This document shows, piece after piece, positions 33,006 through 41,392 of a stretch of DNA of 55,383 bases. Numbering within the stretch: the stretch's first letter is position 1; the number at the start of each line of letters is the position of its first letter. The notes under the pieces were generated by a model. That model saw nothing but the letters and a program-made list of their open reading frames with translations. It did no database searches and was not told where the DNA came from. The stretch is taken from NCBI GenBank assembly GCA_024692105.1, contig JAILMZ010000152.1, forward strand, positions 1 through 55,383, read 5' to 3'. The stretch is from Saccharofermentans sp. (GTDB lineage: Bacteria; Bacillota_A; Clostridia; Saccharofermentanales; Saccharofermentanaceae). Position numbers and translations under genes: made by a program.

Positions 33006-34400
33006 TTATTTCTTTGAAAGATATTCGTCAATTCCCTTGGCTGCAGCTTTTCCTGCGCCCATAGCAAGGATGACCGTTGCGGCACCTGTGACAGCATCGC
33101 CGCCGGCGAAAACACCTTCACGCGTCGTCATCTCTGATTCATTGACGATGATGCCTCCGCGCTTGTTGACTTCGAGGCCGGCAGTAGTCGTTTTGATCAG
33201 GGGGTTGGGTGAAGTACCGAGCGACATGATGACCGCATCGCAGTCGATCGTGAATTCTGAACCGGGTACTTCAACGGGGCTTCTTCTGCCTGATGCGTCG
33301 GGCTCACCGAGTTCCATACGGATACATTTGCAGCCTGTTACCCAGCCTTCTTCATTTGCAAGGATCTCGACAGGATTGGTGAGAAGGTCAAAGATGATGC
33401 CTTCCTCTTTTGCATGATGGACCTCTTCCGCACGCGCGGGAAGTTCTGCCTCAGAACGGCGGTAAACAATGTGTACTTCCGCACCGAGACGCTTTGCGGT
33501 ACGCGCAGCATCCATGGCAACGTTTCCGCCGCCTACGATGACAGCCTTCTTGGCCCTCATGATCGGCGTTCTGGAATCTTCAGAGAAAGCGCCCATGAGA
33601 TTGGATCTTGTAAGGTACTCGTTGGCTGAGAAAACACCGAGAGACTGCTCGCCCGGAATGTTCATGAAGCGGGGAAGACCTGCGCCCGAGCCGACGAAAA
33701 CAGCCGAGAAGCCTTCTTTTTCGAAAAGATCATCTATCGTAAGTGAACGGCCGATGACGGCGTCAGTTACGATCTTTACGCCTAAAGCCTTGACGTTCTC
33801 GACTTCCTTGGCGACGACCTTCTCCTTGGGGAGACGGAACTCGGGGATGCCGTAGACCAAAACGCCGCCTGCTTTGTGAAGTGCTTCAAAGATCGTTACG
33901 TCATAGCCGAGCTTTGCGAGGTCGCCTGCACAGGTGAGGCCTGACGGACCTGCACCGATGACTGCAACCTTCTTGTTCTTCTTTACCATGCCGGCAGGGA
34001 GCTGAGGCTTGATGCCCATGTCCTTGGCGGTATCGGCAACGAATCTTTCGAGTCGGCCGATCGAGACTGCCTCACCTTTGATGCCGCGGATGCACTGGGC
34101 TTCACACTGTGTCTCCTGTGGGCAGACACGGCCGCAGACAGCGGGGAGGGCGGAAGACTGCGAGATGACACCATAGGCGCCCTCAACGTCACCGTCTTTC
34201 ACCTTTGCGATGAATTCGGGGATGTTGATGTTAACAGGACATCCGCTGATGCAGCGAGCGTTCTTGCAGTTAAGGCAGCGGGAAGCTTCCAAAACGGCCT
34301 CTTCTTTTGTATAGCCGAGATTGACCTCGTCAAAGTTGGTCGCACGGACCTTGGGATCCTGCTCGGAAACCGGAACTTTCTTTAATACATCTACTTCCAT
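33006..34400 (-). CDS. NfnB-type NADPH-dependent oxidoreductase subunit (glutamate synthase small-subunit family)
   Basis: 464 residues. The N-terminal ferredoxin-like domain has CLNCKNARCISGCPV and CGRVCPQETQC for two 4Fe-4S clusters. A first Rossmann fold with GAGPSGLTCAGDLAKLGYDVTIFEA binds FAD, and a second with VGGGNVAMDAARTAKRLGAEVHIVYRR binds NADPH. Alone this would be called GltD, but the neighbour 30 bases upstream encodes an NfnA-like FAD/2Fe-2S subunit. In clostridia that pair is NfnAB, the electron-bifurcating NADH-dependent ferredoxin:NADP oxidoreductase. An AAGGAG site precedes the ATG. The alternative is a sulfide dehydrogenase (SudAB), which is homologous. Confidence 0.88.
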   Translation of the reverse strand: MEVDVLKKVPVSEQDPKVRATNFDEVNLGYTKEEAVLEASRCLNCKNARCISGCPVNINIPEFIAKVKDGDVEGAYGVISQSSALPAVCGRVCPQETQCEAQCIRGIKGEAVSIGRLERFVADTAKDMGIKPQLPAGMVKKNKKVAVIGAGPSGLTCAGDLAKLGYDVTIFEALHKAGGVLVYGIPEFRLPKEKVVAKEVENVKALGVKIVTDAVIGRSLTIDDLFEKEGFSAVFVGSGAGLPRFMNIPGEQSLGVFSANEYLTRSNLMGAFSEDSRTPIMRAKKAVIVGGGNVAMDAARTAKRLGAEVHIVYRRSEAELPARAEEVHHAKEEGIIFDLLTNPVEILANEEGWVTGCKCIRMELGEPDASGRRSPVEVPGSEFTIDCDAVIMSLGTSPNPLIKTTTAGLEVNKRGGIIVNESEMTTREGVFAGGDAVTGAATVILAMGAGKAAAKGIDEYLSKK

Positions 34401-34430
34401 ATTATTTCTCCTTATACCAGTTCGCCATGA

Positions 34431-35309
34431 TCAGGAACAGACGCCGCAGCCGCCGTGGTGTGTGTCGCCTTCGTGGAGCTTTAGCATGAGCCTGCCTTCT
34501 TCGGTCTTATAAAGACGTGAACGCTGCATGGCTTGGTCGAAATCAACTTCCCAGCCGTCAAACTCAGGACCGTCGACACATGCGAACTTGACCTGGCCGC
34601 CGACTAAGAGTCTGCATGCTCCGCACATTCCGGTTCCGTCGACCATTATCGTGTTCATGGAAATGACGGTGTGGATGCCGAGCTTTTTGGTTAACTGACA
34701 TGCGAACTTCATCATGACGACGGGACCTATGACGACGCAGTGGTCATAGCGGATGCCTTCGTCCCAAAGCTGCTGAAGCGCAACGCAGACATTGCCGTGG
34801 ATGCCGTAGGAACCGTCGTCAGTTGCGAAATATAGATTCTTCGTAACTGCCTTCATCTCGTTTTCGAGAATGAGAAGGTCCTTGTTCCTTGCGCCCTGGA
34901 TGCAGTCAACTTCAACACCGTTGTCGTGAAGCCACTTAAGCTGGTTATAGACGGGAGCCGTGCCTACGCCGCCTGCGATAAAGAGGATCTTTTTCTTCCT
35001 GAGTTCTTCAAGGGGAACGTCAATGAGATCGGAAGGCCTTCCGAGAGGACCTACGACATCGGCAAAACGGTCACCGACCCTGAGATAGGACATGCGTTCG
35101 GTCTCTGCGCCGATGATGGCGAAAACGATGGTGACGATGCCTTTCTCACGGTCATAATCACAAACGGTGAGAGGGATGCGCTCGCCTTCGTCATCAACAC
35201 GGACGATGAGGAACTGTCCGGGCATGGCCTTACCCGCAACGAGCGGTGCAACGACTTTCATGAGCCAGACATTGGCTCCGAGATGCTTCTTTTCTACGAT
35301 CTCAAACAT
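34431..35309 (-). CDS. NfnA-type ferredoxin-NADP reductase subunit
   Basis: 292 residues of the dihydroorotate dehydrogenase electron-transfer subunit/ferredoxin reductase fold. FAD-binding segments are at the N-terminus (GQFLIVRVDDEGERIPLTV), a nucleotide-binding loop GGVGTAPVYNQL lies in the centre, and a C-terminal 2Fe-2S site is formed by GMCGACRLLVGG and the cysteine in KFACVDGPEFDG. It is the first gene of the pair with nfnB. In clostridial metabolism the complex balances NADH, NADPH and ferredoxin. The ATG at 35309 follows AAGGAGG. Confidence 0.88.
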   Translation of the reverse strand: MFEIVEKKHLGANVWLMKVVAPLVAGKAMPGQFLIVRVDDEGERIPLTVCDYDREKGIVTIVFAIIGAETERMSYLRVGDRFADVVGPLGRPSDLIDVPLEELRKKKILFIAGGVGTAPVYNQLKWLHDNGVEVDCIQGARNKDLLILENEMKAVTKNLYFATDDGSYGIHGNVCVALQQLWDEGIRYDHCVVIGPVVMMKFACQLTKKLGIHTVISMNTIMVDGTGMCGACRLLVGGQVKFACVDGPEFDGWEVDFDQAMQRSRLYKTEEGRLMLKLHEGDTHHGGCGVCS

Positions 35310-35452
35310 GATCTAAGTCCTCCTTGAAGAAAGCACTTATAAATTATTGAGTTATATTATATATATTTATGTGAGAATTCATTAATAATTTTTCGCATTT
35401 TCGACCGCAGGCATTAAGATTAAGGATAAACCGCAAACAGAGAGGGGCCAAG

Positions 35453-36403
35453 ATGGCAGGAATACAGTGCGAGACAGTTGTTTTCGAAGCAGCGAACGGA
35501 AACGGTGCAAAGATCGCGGGATACTACTATCCTTCGTCTGCCGGTGAGATAAAGGGCGTCGTTCAGATCTGCCACGGAATGGCGGAATATCTGGCGCGTT
35601 ATGAGAAGTTCATAGAAAGCCTCAATGAAGCGGGCTATCATGTGTGCGGCACAGACATGCTTGGACACGGGAAAACATATAAGCTCAACGAAAGCATCGG
35701 TTATCCGAAGGGATATTTCGGTAAAGGCGGGAAGGCAGCTGCCGATACGCTTAAGGACATTATGGAGATGCACAGGCTCGCACGCGTCAGATTCGGCGAG
35801 AACATTCCTTACTATTTATACGGCCATTCGATGGGATCGTTCATCGTGCGTGCGATCTTTTCAACTCCGGAATATGCATGCGAGTTTTCAAAGTTTGTAT
35901 TTTCTTCTACGATCGGACCGAATCCCGCTGTAGTCTTCGGACGTTTTCTGGCAGGTGCCGCCTGCCTGTTCGGGTGCGCAAAAAAGGAAAACAGGCTGCT
36001 TGAAGCGGTCGCTTTCGGAAGTTACTGCAAGCGCATAAAAGACCCGTCTACTCCGTTCGACTGGATATCGACGGATCCTGAAGCAGTAAAGGCATATACC
36101 GAAGATCCGATGTGCGGGTTCAGCTTTACCGGCGGAGGTTATTCCGTGCTTTTCAATTACATAAGCTTTATACAGAGCTCAAAGGCTTTCGAAAACCTTT
36201 CTGAAGCGCCGTGTCTTTTTGCATACGCGGCAGAAGATCCTGTCGGAAGCTACGGCAAAGGTGTTGAGAAGGCATTCTCGAAAATGAAGCATTACGGTGC
36301 ACGTGCCCATGCGAGAAACTACGGACCGTACCGCCACGAACTCCTGAACGAGCCCGTCTGCGGTGATTATATCCGTGATGTCATCGATTTCCTGAAACAG
36401 TAA
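35453..36403 (+). CDS. Alpha/beta hydrolase, monoacylglycerol lipase/lysophospholipase-like
   Basis: 316 residues of serine hydrolase fold. The nucleophile elbow is YGHSMGSF (near residue 125), an oxyanion-type HGMAEYLARYEKF is near residue 44, the acid is probably Asp in YAAEDPVG, and the histidine is in YGPYRHELLNE near the C-terminus. The HGMAEY...R motif is characteristic of the Hydrolase_4/lysophospholipase branch. No signal peptide, so it acts in the cytoplasm, probably on lipid monoesters. Its stop is 3 bases from the stop of the convergent GH31 gene, with no terminator between. Confidence 0.85.
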   Translation: MAGIQCETVVFEAANGNGAKIAGYYYPSSAGEIKGVVQICHGMAEYLARYEKFIESLNEAGYHVCGTDMLGHGKTYKLNESIGYPKGYFGKGGKAAADTLKDIMEMHRLARVRFGENIPYYLYGHSMGSFIVRAIFSTPEYACEFSKFVFSSTIGPNPAVVFGRFLAGAACLFGCAKKENRLLEAVAFGSYCKRIKDPSTPFDWISTDPEAVKAYTEDPMCGFSFTGGGYSVLFNYISFIQSSKAFENLSEAPCLFAYAAEDPVGSYGKGVEKAFSKMKHYGARAHARNYGPYRHELLNEPVCGDYIRDVIDFLKQ

Positions 36404-36406
36404 ATA

Positions 36407-38716
36407 TCAGCCGAGTCCTATTATCAGTTCGTTGCCGGAGAATTCGATCATGGTGCCGAACTGTGTCTGCTCGGGCATCGATTCGGATACGCTTACGACG
36501 TTGACGATGTCAGAAAGAACTATCCTCTTGTTGCGTCCGAAACCGTCAGTATGAACTGTTATCCTGTTGTTGCCGGTCGTGATCCTGATTATGCCTGAAG
36601 TGTTTCCGTCTTCGCCGAAGACCTCGCAAGCGGTTACGGATCCGGGAGCTAGTTCAAAGCAGGTGAATGTAAGGCCGTCAAGTATACCGGTTTCGTGATG
36701 CGAATCTGAACTCCTCGTAACAAGGATGGAATTGGGACGCACGAAAACGGGGATGGTGTCATTGTCGACATTTCTGACGAGATACTTCGGACCGCGGATC
36801 TTTTCGCGCGTCATGAAGTCTGTCCAGATACCTGAGGGAATGTATACCGCAACCTGTCCGTTTCTGGTGAGAACGGGGCAGACCATCAGTGAGGAACCGA
36901 ACATGTACTGGTTCTCTGCGCCCATGGCCGCAAGGTCGCCGGGAAATTCCATCACCATTGCGCGCATCGCAGGGATACCGTATCTTATGCCTTCACAGAT
37001 AGTCGAGTAGAGATAAGGCGCAAGTCCGGTCCTGATGTCTGTCAGCATCTTAAGCTGCGAAAAGGCAGACGCATCGCCCCCTGCGATAGAATTGGTGCAT
37101 TTAAGTCTGAAGTGCGGAGCAAATGCCGCAAACTGAAGCCAGCGCGCGAAAAGAAGAGGATCCTGGGTTGCAATGTCAGGAACGTCGATGTTTACTGACG
37201 TAAGACCTGACATTCCGTAGGAGATGGAGTTGCGCAGAGTTGCGGCAAGTGCGGGGAAGCCCGGTGTGCACTGCGGGCTTATGTTGCGGAAAAGAGTCTT
37301 CCTGTCGCCCGCGCTTACGGAATCGGCGATGATGAAATTACCGAACCTGCCTCTCGTTCTTATGATCGTGTCGGCCGCTGCGTTGTTGAGTATCTCCGCA
37401 TATGAAGCAATGTAATCTTCGCCTCGTTCACCAACCGCGTCCGCAAAGATTTCGCTGTATGCGCCGCAATAGTCGACCTCGAATCTGTCGCATCCTGTCT
37501 TGTGGATCATGTCGAAAGCGTTGGTCAGCCAGCTTCTTGCCTGGGGATTCCTGATGTCGATGATCCCGATGCTGCCTGAGGGAGTGTCGCATAAAACGGC
37601 ATTCCCGTTTTTGTCGGAGAGAAGATATCCTGCGTCAAGAACGTCATTATACTGGGTCGAATTCTCCGAGATGTAAGGATTTACCGAAACGCACAGGAGC
37701 GTGCCGTAATCGTGGAGTGCGCGTGAGAACTGTTCGGGTTCGGGGAATCTGGATCTGTCCCAGTCGAACCCGTAAGGATCAGACTGCGGATGCCATGTGT
37801 TGCCAAGCCATACCTCGCTGATATGCAGGCCGGCGTCTTTAGCTTTGGCAACGACGTTTACGACCGACTCGGCGGTCGAACTGAAGCTGCTGTCCAGAAT
37901 GACGGGAGCGCCCGAAGCGCAGGTATCGGGAGCAGGATTTGACAGGCCGGTGATCTGGGCATAGGCTCCGAAGATCGAACTCATGTCATCGCCTGCCATG
38001 ATGTCGTATTCGAGGCTTTCGCTCTTCGTGCAGAACGAAGTTGAAAGCCCGTCTGTACCGATATGGAATCTCGTGCTTCCGGAAGAGTTGACAAGGAGGC
38101 CGTAGCCTGAAGTTGAAATATAGAAAGGGATGCCCTCGGTTCCGTTGAGCCTTCCGCAGCGGTTAGTCCTGACGGAAGAACCGTTTCTTACGATGGAGCT
38201 GGCAGCGCCTCCGAGGCCGAAGATCTTTTCGTTATGGAACATCATCATCGATGCGCCGATCATGGAGGATGAGGCATCGACCCTGTAGTCGGATCCCGCC
38301 CCGGCATTTGTCTTGTAGACGATGCCCTCATCGGGATTGCTGTATGTCAGGACAGAGCCTTCATAGAAGAATCTGATCGAGAAGTTTCCGCTCTTGGGGA
38401 TCCTTGCCTCAAGCCCGCCGGACTTGAATATGATCTCGTTATCCGTCTGGACGACTTCTCCCGTGTTGTTCGGTCTTATGTCAAACAATGTGGAACGCTT
38501 TGCTCTGGGAGTGACGCTGTGGTTCTTTATCCTGACTGATATGACCTTGCTTACCGGCGAAAAGAGTTCGATCATCATCTTTCCGGGTACCGGCATCTGA
38601 CGCTTCTGGCTTGAAGTTATGCCGCGTTCGAAAGTGCGGCATCCGCATCTGATCTTGAGGGTGTTTTCTTCGAATACGACCGACTCGATTCCGGCAGGTT
38701 CCTTGGTAAGATACAT
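36407..38716 (-). CDS. GH31-family protein with altered acid/base region
   Basis: 769 residues with the family layout: N-terminal beta-sandwich (about 1-245), a (beta/alpha)8 barrel with VWLGNTWHPQSDPYGFDWDRSRFPEP, and C-terminal beta domains. The nucleophile region reads CDRFEVDYCGAYSE, matching K-T-D-F-G-E of alpha-xylosidases with the Asp kept. But the segment that normally carries the acid/base as H-W-G-G-D-S reads RNISPQCTPGFPALAATLR, with no Asp, and the preceding A-R-S-G motif is ADSVS. So hydrolysis by the normal double-displacement mechanism is doubtful. No signal peptide is seen. A single gene, divergent from cca. Confidence 0.82.
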   Translation of the reverse strand: MYLTKEPAGIESVVFEENTLKIRCGCRTFERGITSSQKRQMPVPGKMMIELFSPVSKVISVRIKNHSVTPRAKRSTLFDIRPNNTGEVVQTDNEIIFKSGGLEARIPKSGNFSIRFFYEGSVLTYSNPDEGIVYKTNAGAGSDYRVDASSSMIGASMMMFHNEKIFGLGGAASSIVRNGSSVRTNRCGRLNGTEGIPFYISTSGYGLLVNSSGSTRFHIGTDGLSTSFCTKSESLEYDIMAGDDMSSIFGAYAQITGLSNPAPDTCASGAPVILDSSFSSTAESVVNVVAKAKDAGLHISEVWLGNTWHPQSDPYGFDWDRSRFPEPEQFSRALHDYGTLLCVSVNPYISENSTQYNDVLDAGYLLSDKNGNAVLCDTPSGSIGIIDIRNPQARSWLTNAFDMIHKTGCDRFEVDYCGAYSEIFADAVGERGEDYIASYAEILNNAAADTIIRTRGRFGNFIIADSVSAGDRKTLFRNISPQCTPGFPALAATLRNSISYGMSGLTSVNIDVPDIATQDPLLFARWLQFAAFAPHFRLKCTNSIAGGDASAFSQLKMLTDIRTGLAPYLYSTICEGIRYGIPAMRAMVMEFPGDLAAMGAENQYMFGSSLMVCPVLTRNGQVAVYIPSGIWTDFMTREKIRGPKYLVRNVDNDTIPVFVRPNSILVTRSSDSHHETGILDGLTFTCFELAPGSVTACEVFGEDGNTSGIIRITTGNNRITVHTDGFGRNKRIVLSDIVNVVSVSESMPEQTQFGTMIEFSGNELIIGLG

Positions 38717-38785
38717 AGCGTCCCCCTGAAAGATAAAAATATATAATAATTTTAAGGTAATACATATTCTTTAAATATTACGATT

Positions 38786-38794
38786 TGATATAAT
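38786..38794 (+). promoter_or_regulatory. Extended -10 promoter giving a leaderless cca transcript
   Basis: TGATATAAT (TG, one base, TATAAT) ends 6 bases before the ATG at 38801. The expected transcription start coincides with that ATG. No ribosome site precedes it. Confidence 0.6.
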
Positions 38795-38800
38795 TTGCGC

Positions 38801-40198
38801 ATGGTTCCAGGGGTTAATGAAAGAAACGGGAAAGAGTATCCCATACCGGGCTCTGTATCAATGATACTGGGCCTTTTAGAGTCTTCCGGATATGAAGCGT
38901 ACATAGTCGGAGGGGCGGTACGAGACATGCTCCTCGGCCTGACACCCCATGATTTTGACATTTCTTCGTCATCTTATCCTTCTGAAACCATCGGCGTGCT
39001 GGCCGGTGCAGGCGTCAGACACCTTGATAACGCGAGTGTTCACGGGACTGTTACCGCTGTGACCGGTGAGGGCAATATCGAGATAACGTCCTTCCGTGTG
39101 GACGGCGAATACTCAGATCTCAGGCGCCCCGATACGGTCAGTTTTACACGCAGCATTGAAGAAGACGTCAAAAGGAGAGACTTCACGGTCAACTCCCTGT
39201 ACATGGAAAAAGACGGTACCGTAAAAGACATAACGGGCGGCACAGAAGATCTTGAAAAGGGCATCATCAGGACCGTCGGCAGTCCGGAGGAGCGTTTCGG
39301 AGAAGATGCTCTGCGCATTCTCCGAGCCATGAGATTTGCATCGCGTTTCGGCTTTGAGATCGAAGATGAGACCTTCAGCGCCATGGAAAAATGTGCCGGT
39401 GAACTAAAGAAGATCTCAGCCGAGAGGATCGCGGCTGAACTGACGGGCATCGTCTGCGGAAAACATGCGCCCGCCGTGATCAGACGCTGCTGGAAGATCA
39501 TCAGCGTCATAATTCCCGAGATCGCCCTCTGCCACGGATTTGACCAGCAGACAAAGTTCCATGACAGGGACTGCCTCGAGCATATACTTGATGTCTTAGA
39601 CGGCATTCCTCTTGAGGACCGTGACGGTTCCGTGCCGTCCAGGGATCCTGTTTTGGCAATGGCTGCGCTTTTCCACGATCTGGGGAAACCGGAGTGTTTC
39701 AGGATCAACGCAAACGGAGTTGCACACATGAAAGGCCATCCTGAAGCCGGCAGACGGATAGCGGAACGGGTCCTGACTGAATTAAAGTATCCGAAACGCT
39801 TTACCGAAGAAGTCTGCAAGCTGGTCGCATTCCATGATGTTTATACTCCGCCCGAGCGGACTGCGGTCCACAAGGTCCTCTGCAGAGTCGGTCCGGAACT
39901 TTACGAAAAACTGAAAGCGCTTCAGAGATCAGACATCCTTGCGCATTCAGAACTCGGGAAAAAGAGGCTCGAAAAGCTTGATTACATGTCAGCGATCGCG
40001 GATGAGCTTAAAGCGGACGGTGCAGTATTTGCAGTCAAAGACCTTGAGATAACGGGCGATGACATAATCGCTCTGGGCTGTCCGAAGGGTCCTGAAGTTG
40101 GCAGGATATTAGATGAACTATTTAAAAGTTATATAGAAGGAAATATTAAAAATAATAGAGATTTATTGGTAGAATCAGTAAAGGAAATTATTTCGTAA
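38801..40198 (+). CDS. cca: CCA tRNA nucleotidyltransferase with HD domain
   Basis: 465 residues. The class II nucleotidyltransferase head shows YIVGGAVRDMLLGLTPHDFDI with the catalytic D-x-D, then IEEDVKRRDFTVNSLYME and EERFGEDALRILRAMRFASRFGF for tRNA and nucleotide selection. An HD phosphohydrolase domain follows (LALFHDLGKPE written as AALFHDLGKPE, HMKGHPEAG). It adds or repairs the CCA end of tRNA. I chose ATG 38801 over TTG 38795: the extended -10 element sits immediately upstream, which implies a leaderless message. The next ATG (38859) would remove only the short N-terminal tail and cannot be excluded. Confidence 0.92.
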   Translation: MVPGVNERNGKEYPIPGSVSMILGLLESSGYEAYIVGGAVRDMLLGLTPHDFDISSSSYPSETIGVLAGAGVRHLDNASVHGTVTAVTGEGNIEITSFRVDGEYSDLRRPDTVSFTRSIEEDVKRRDFTVNSLYMEKDGTVKDITGGTEDLEKGIIRTVGSPEERFGEDALRILRAMRFASRFGFEIEDETFSAMEKCAGELKKISAERIAAELTGIVCGKHAPAVIRRCWKIISVIIPEIALCHGFDQQTKFHDRDCLEHILDVLDGIPLEDRDGSVPSRDPVLAMAALFHDLGKPECFRINANGVAHMKGHPEAGRRIAERVLTELKYPKRFTEEVCKLVAFHDVYTPPERTAVHKVLCRVGPELYEKLKALQRSDILAHSELGKKRLEKLDYMSAIADELKADGAVFAVKDLEITGDDIIALGCPKGPEVGRILDELFKSYIEGNIKNNRDLLVESVKEIIS

Positions 40199-40252
40199 CA
40201 CATTCTTTATCGTTTATTATTTGATACTTTATTGAATTGTGAATAAATGTGA

Positions 40253-40281
40253 TTGAATAATGAAATAGCAGTTTTTATAAT
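40253..40281 (+). promoter_or_regulatory. Promoter of the 40331 pilin-like gene
   Basis: TTGAAT (40253-40258), exactly 17 bases, TATAAT (40276-40281). Confidence 0.8.
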
Positions 40282-40330
40282 CAAAGCATGTGGGATGTTT
40301 AATTTTCTAAAGAGAGAAGGTGTGATCATT

Positions 40331-41140
40331 ATGAAGAACTTATTGAAGAACAGAAAAGGTTTTACCTTAGCCGAGATCTTATTGGTCGTAGCTATTATCG
40401 CTATTCTTTCCGGTGCTACCGTAATCGGTGTTGCTTCCTGGGTTAATTCCTCAAAGCAAACTGCAGAACAGCTTACTCATAATGCAGCCGATTTCGAGCC
40501 CGGTGCTTATGCGTCAGTCAAGGCGAAGAAGGGTACACTGCCTTCTTATGTCGAAGAGACAGAGACTCTGAACACGGGCGAGACGGAAGGCACCAAGAGT
40601 ACTCAGGAATCAAAGGAAACTAAAAAAGATACAACCGATAACAACAGCGGCAGCAACAATCCTGCACAGACAACTGCAGCCACAACCAAGGAAACTACTG
40701 CAGCTACAACAGCAGCTACAACAGCAGGTCAGGGTGGTGCTCAGGAAATCCATCATAACAGTGGAGGCGGATCGTCAACAAATTTCTCAACATCTTCAGG
40801 CACACATTGGGATCCGAATGTAGACCGTGGATATGATGAATGGGGCAACCATATGGTTGGCGCTAATGTTGCTGATACTACATCTCAGGGAGATGTATCA
40901 TTTGGAAATACGAATGTTTCAAGTTTTGTTGTGTCGGTGTCTGGAAAAGTAATGGAATATACGTGCAATGATTGGAGATATACCATTTCGAATAATGGCG
41001 ACGGTACATATACAGTCACATATACGGCAAATCAGTACGAGCACAACCCGCCTATTTCAAGTATTAATTTGCGTTTCAAGGTTGATGGCGACAAGGCTGC
41101 AACTATTAAAGTAACGTCATATACTGAATATAAGAAATAA
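40331..41140 (+). CDS. Pilin-like protein with Thr-rich linker
   Basis: 269 residues. The leader MKNLLKNRKG is cut before FTLAEILLVVAIIAILSGAT, with Glu at +5, so prepilin peptidase should process it. The helix is followed by a low-complexity, Thr/Ser/Glu/Asn-rich linker (about 70-160: repeats of TTAATT and ETTAATT) and a ~110-residue C-terminal beta domain. This is longer than a major pilin and lies alone 24 kb from the minor pilins, with its own promoter and terminator. The linker resembles surface stalks, so a pilus-associated or pseudopilin adhesin is plausible. ATG 40331 is chosen by the leader and the AGAAGG site; a longer frame upstream lacks both. Confidence 0.85.
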   Translation: MKNLLKNRKGFTLAEILLVVAIIAILSGATVIGVASWVNSSKQTAEQLTHNAADFEPGAYASVKAKKGTLPSYVEETETLNTGETEGTKSTQESKETKKDTTDNNSGSNNPAQTTAATTKETTAATTAATTAGQGGAQEIHHNSGGGSSTNFSTSSGTHWDPNVDRGYDEWGNHMVGANVADTTSQGDVSFGNTNVSSFVVSVSGKVMEYTCNDWRYTISNNGDGTYTVTYTANQYEHNPPISSINLRFKVDGDKAATIKVTSYTEYKK

Positions 41141-41176
41141 GGTTTCTGTCTGATATTAGCTTTAAAGACATATATC

Positions 41177-41206
41177 CCCTCTGCCGGATTCCGGCAGAGG
41201 GTTTTT
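41177..41206 (+). terminator. Terminator of the 40331 pilin-like gene
   Basis: An 11-bp stem CCCTCTGCCGG/CCGGCAGAGGG with a 3-base loop, then five T. Confidence 0.93.
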
Positions 41207-41335
41207 ATTAGAAAATGAGTTCAATATTAGTTCATAATTATGTCTCATTTTATCTTCAGTTTCGTGAAGAACTTAACAATTGTAAGCCGTACAATGTAAT
41301 CAATATAAAGTGAATGCTTTATATAGATCACCCTT

Positions 41336-41369
41336 AAGAACGGCTGCTTCTCCTGAGGCAGCCGTCCTT
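41336..41369. terminator. Stem-loop between the pilin-like gene and the ABC transporter operon
   Basis: CGGCTGC/GCAGCCG (41341-41347 and 41358-41364) extended by imperfect pairs. It lies 24 bases beyond the stop of the reverse-strand ATPase gene. T runs are weak on both sides, so it is a likely but not certain terminator. The 41207-41335 region has no gene; it contains an AAAATGAG/CTCATTTT dyad. Confidence 0.55.
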
Positions 41370-41392
41370 AATTTTACAGGTGTTTTTTTGTA

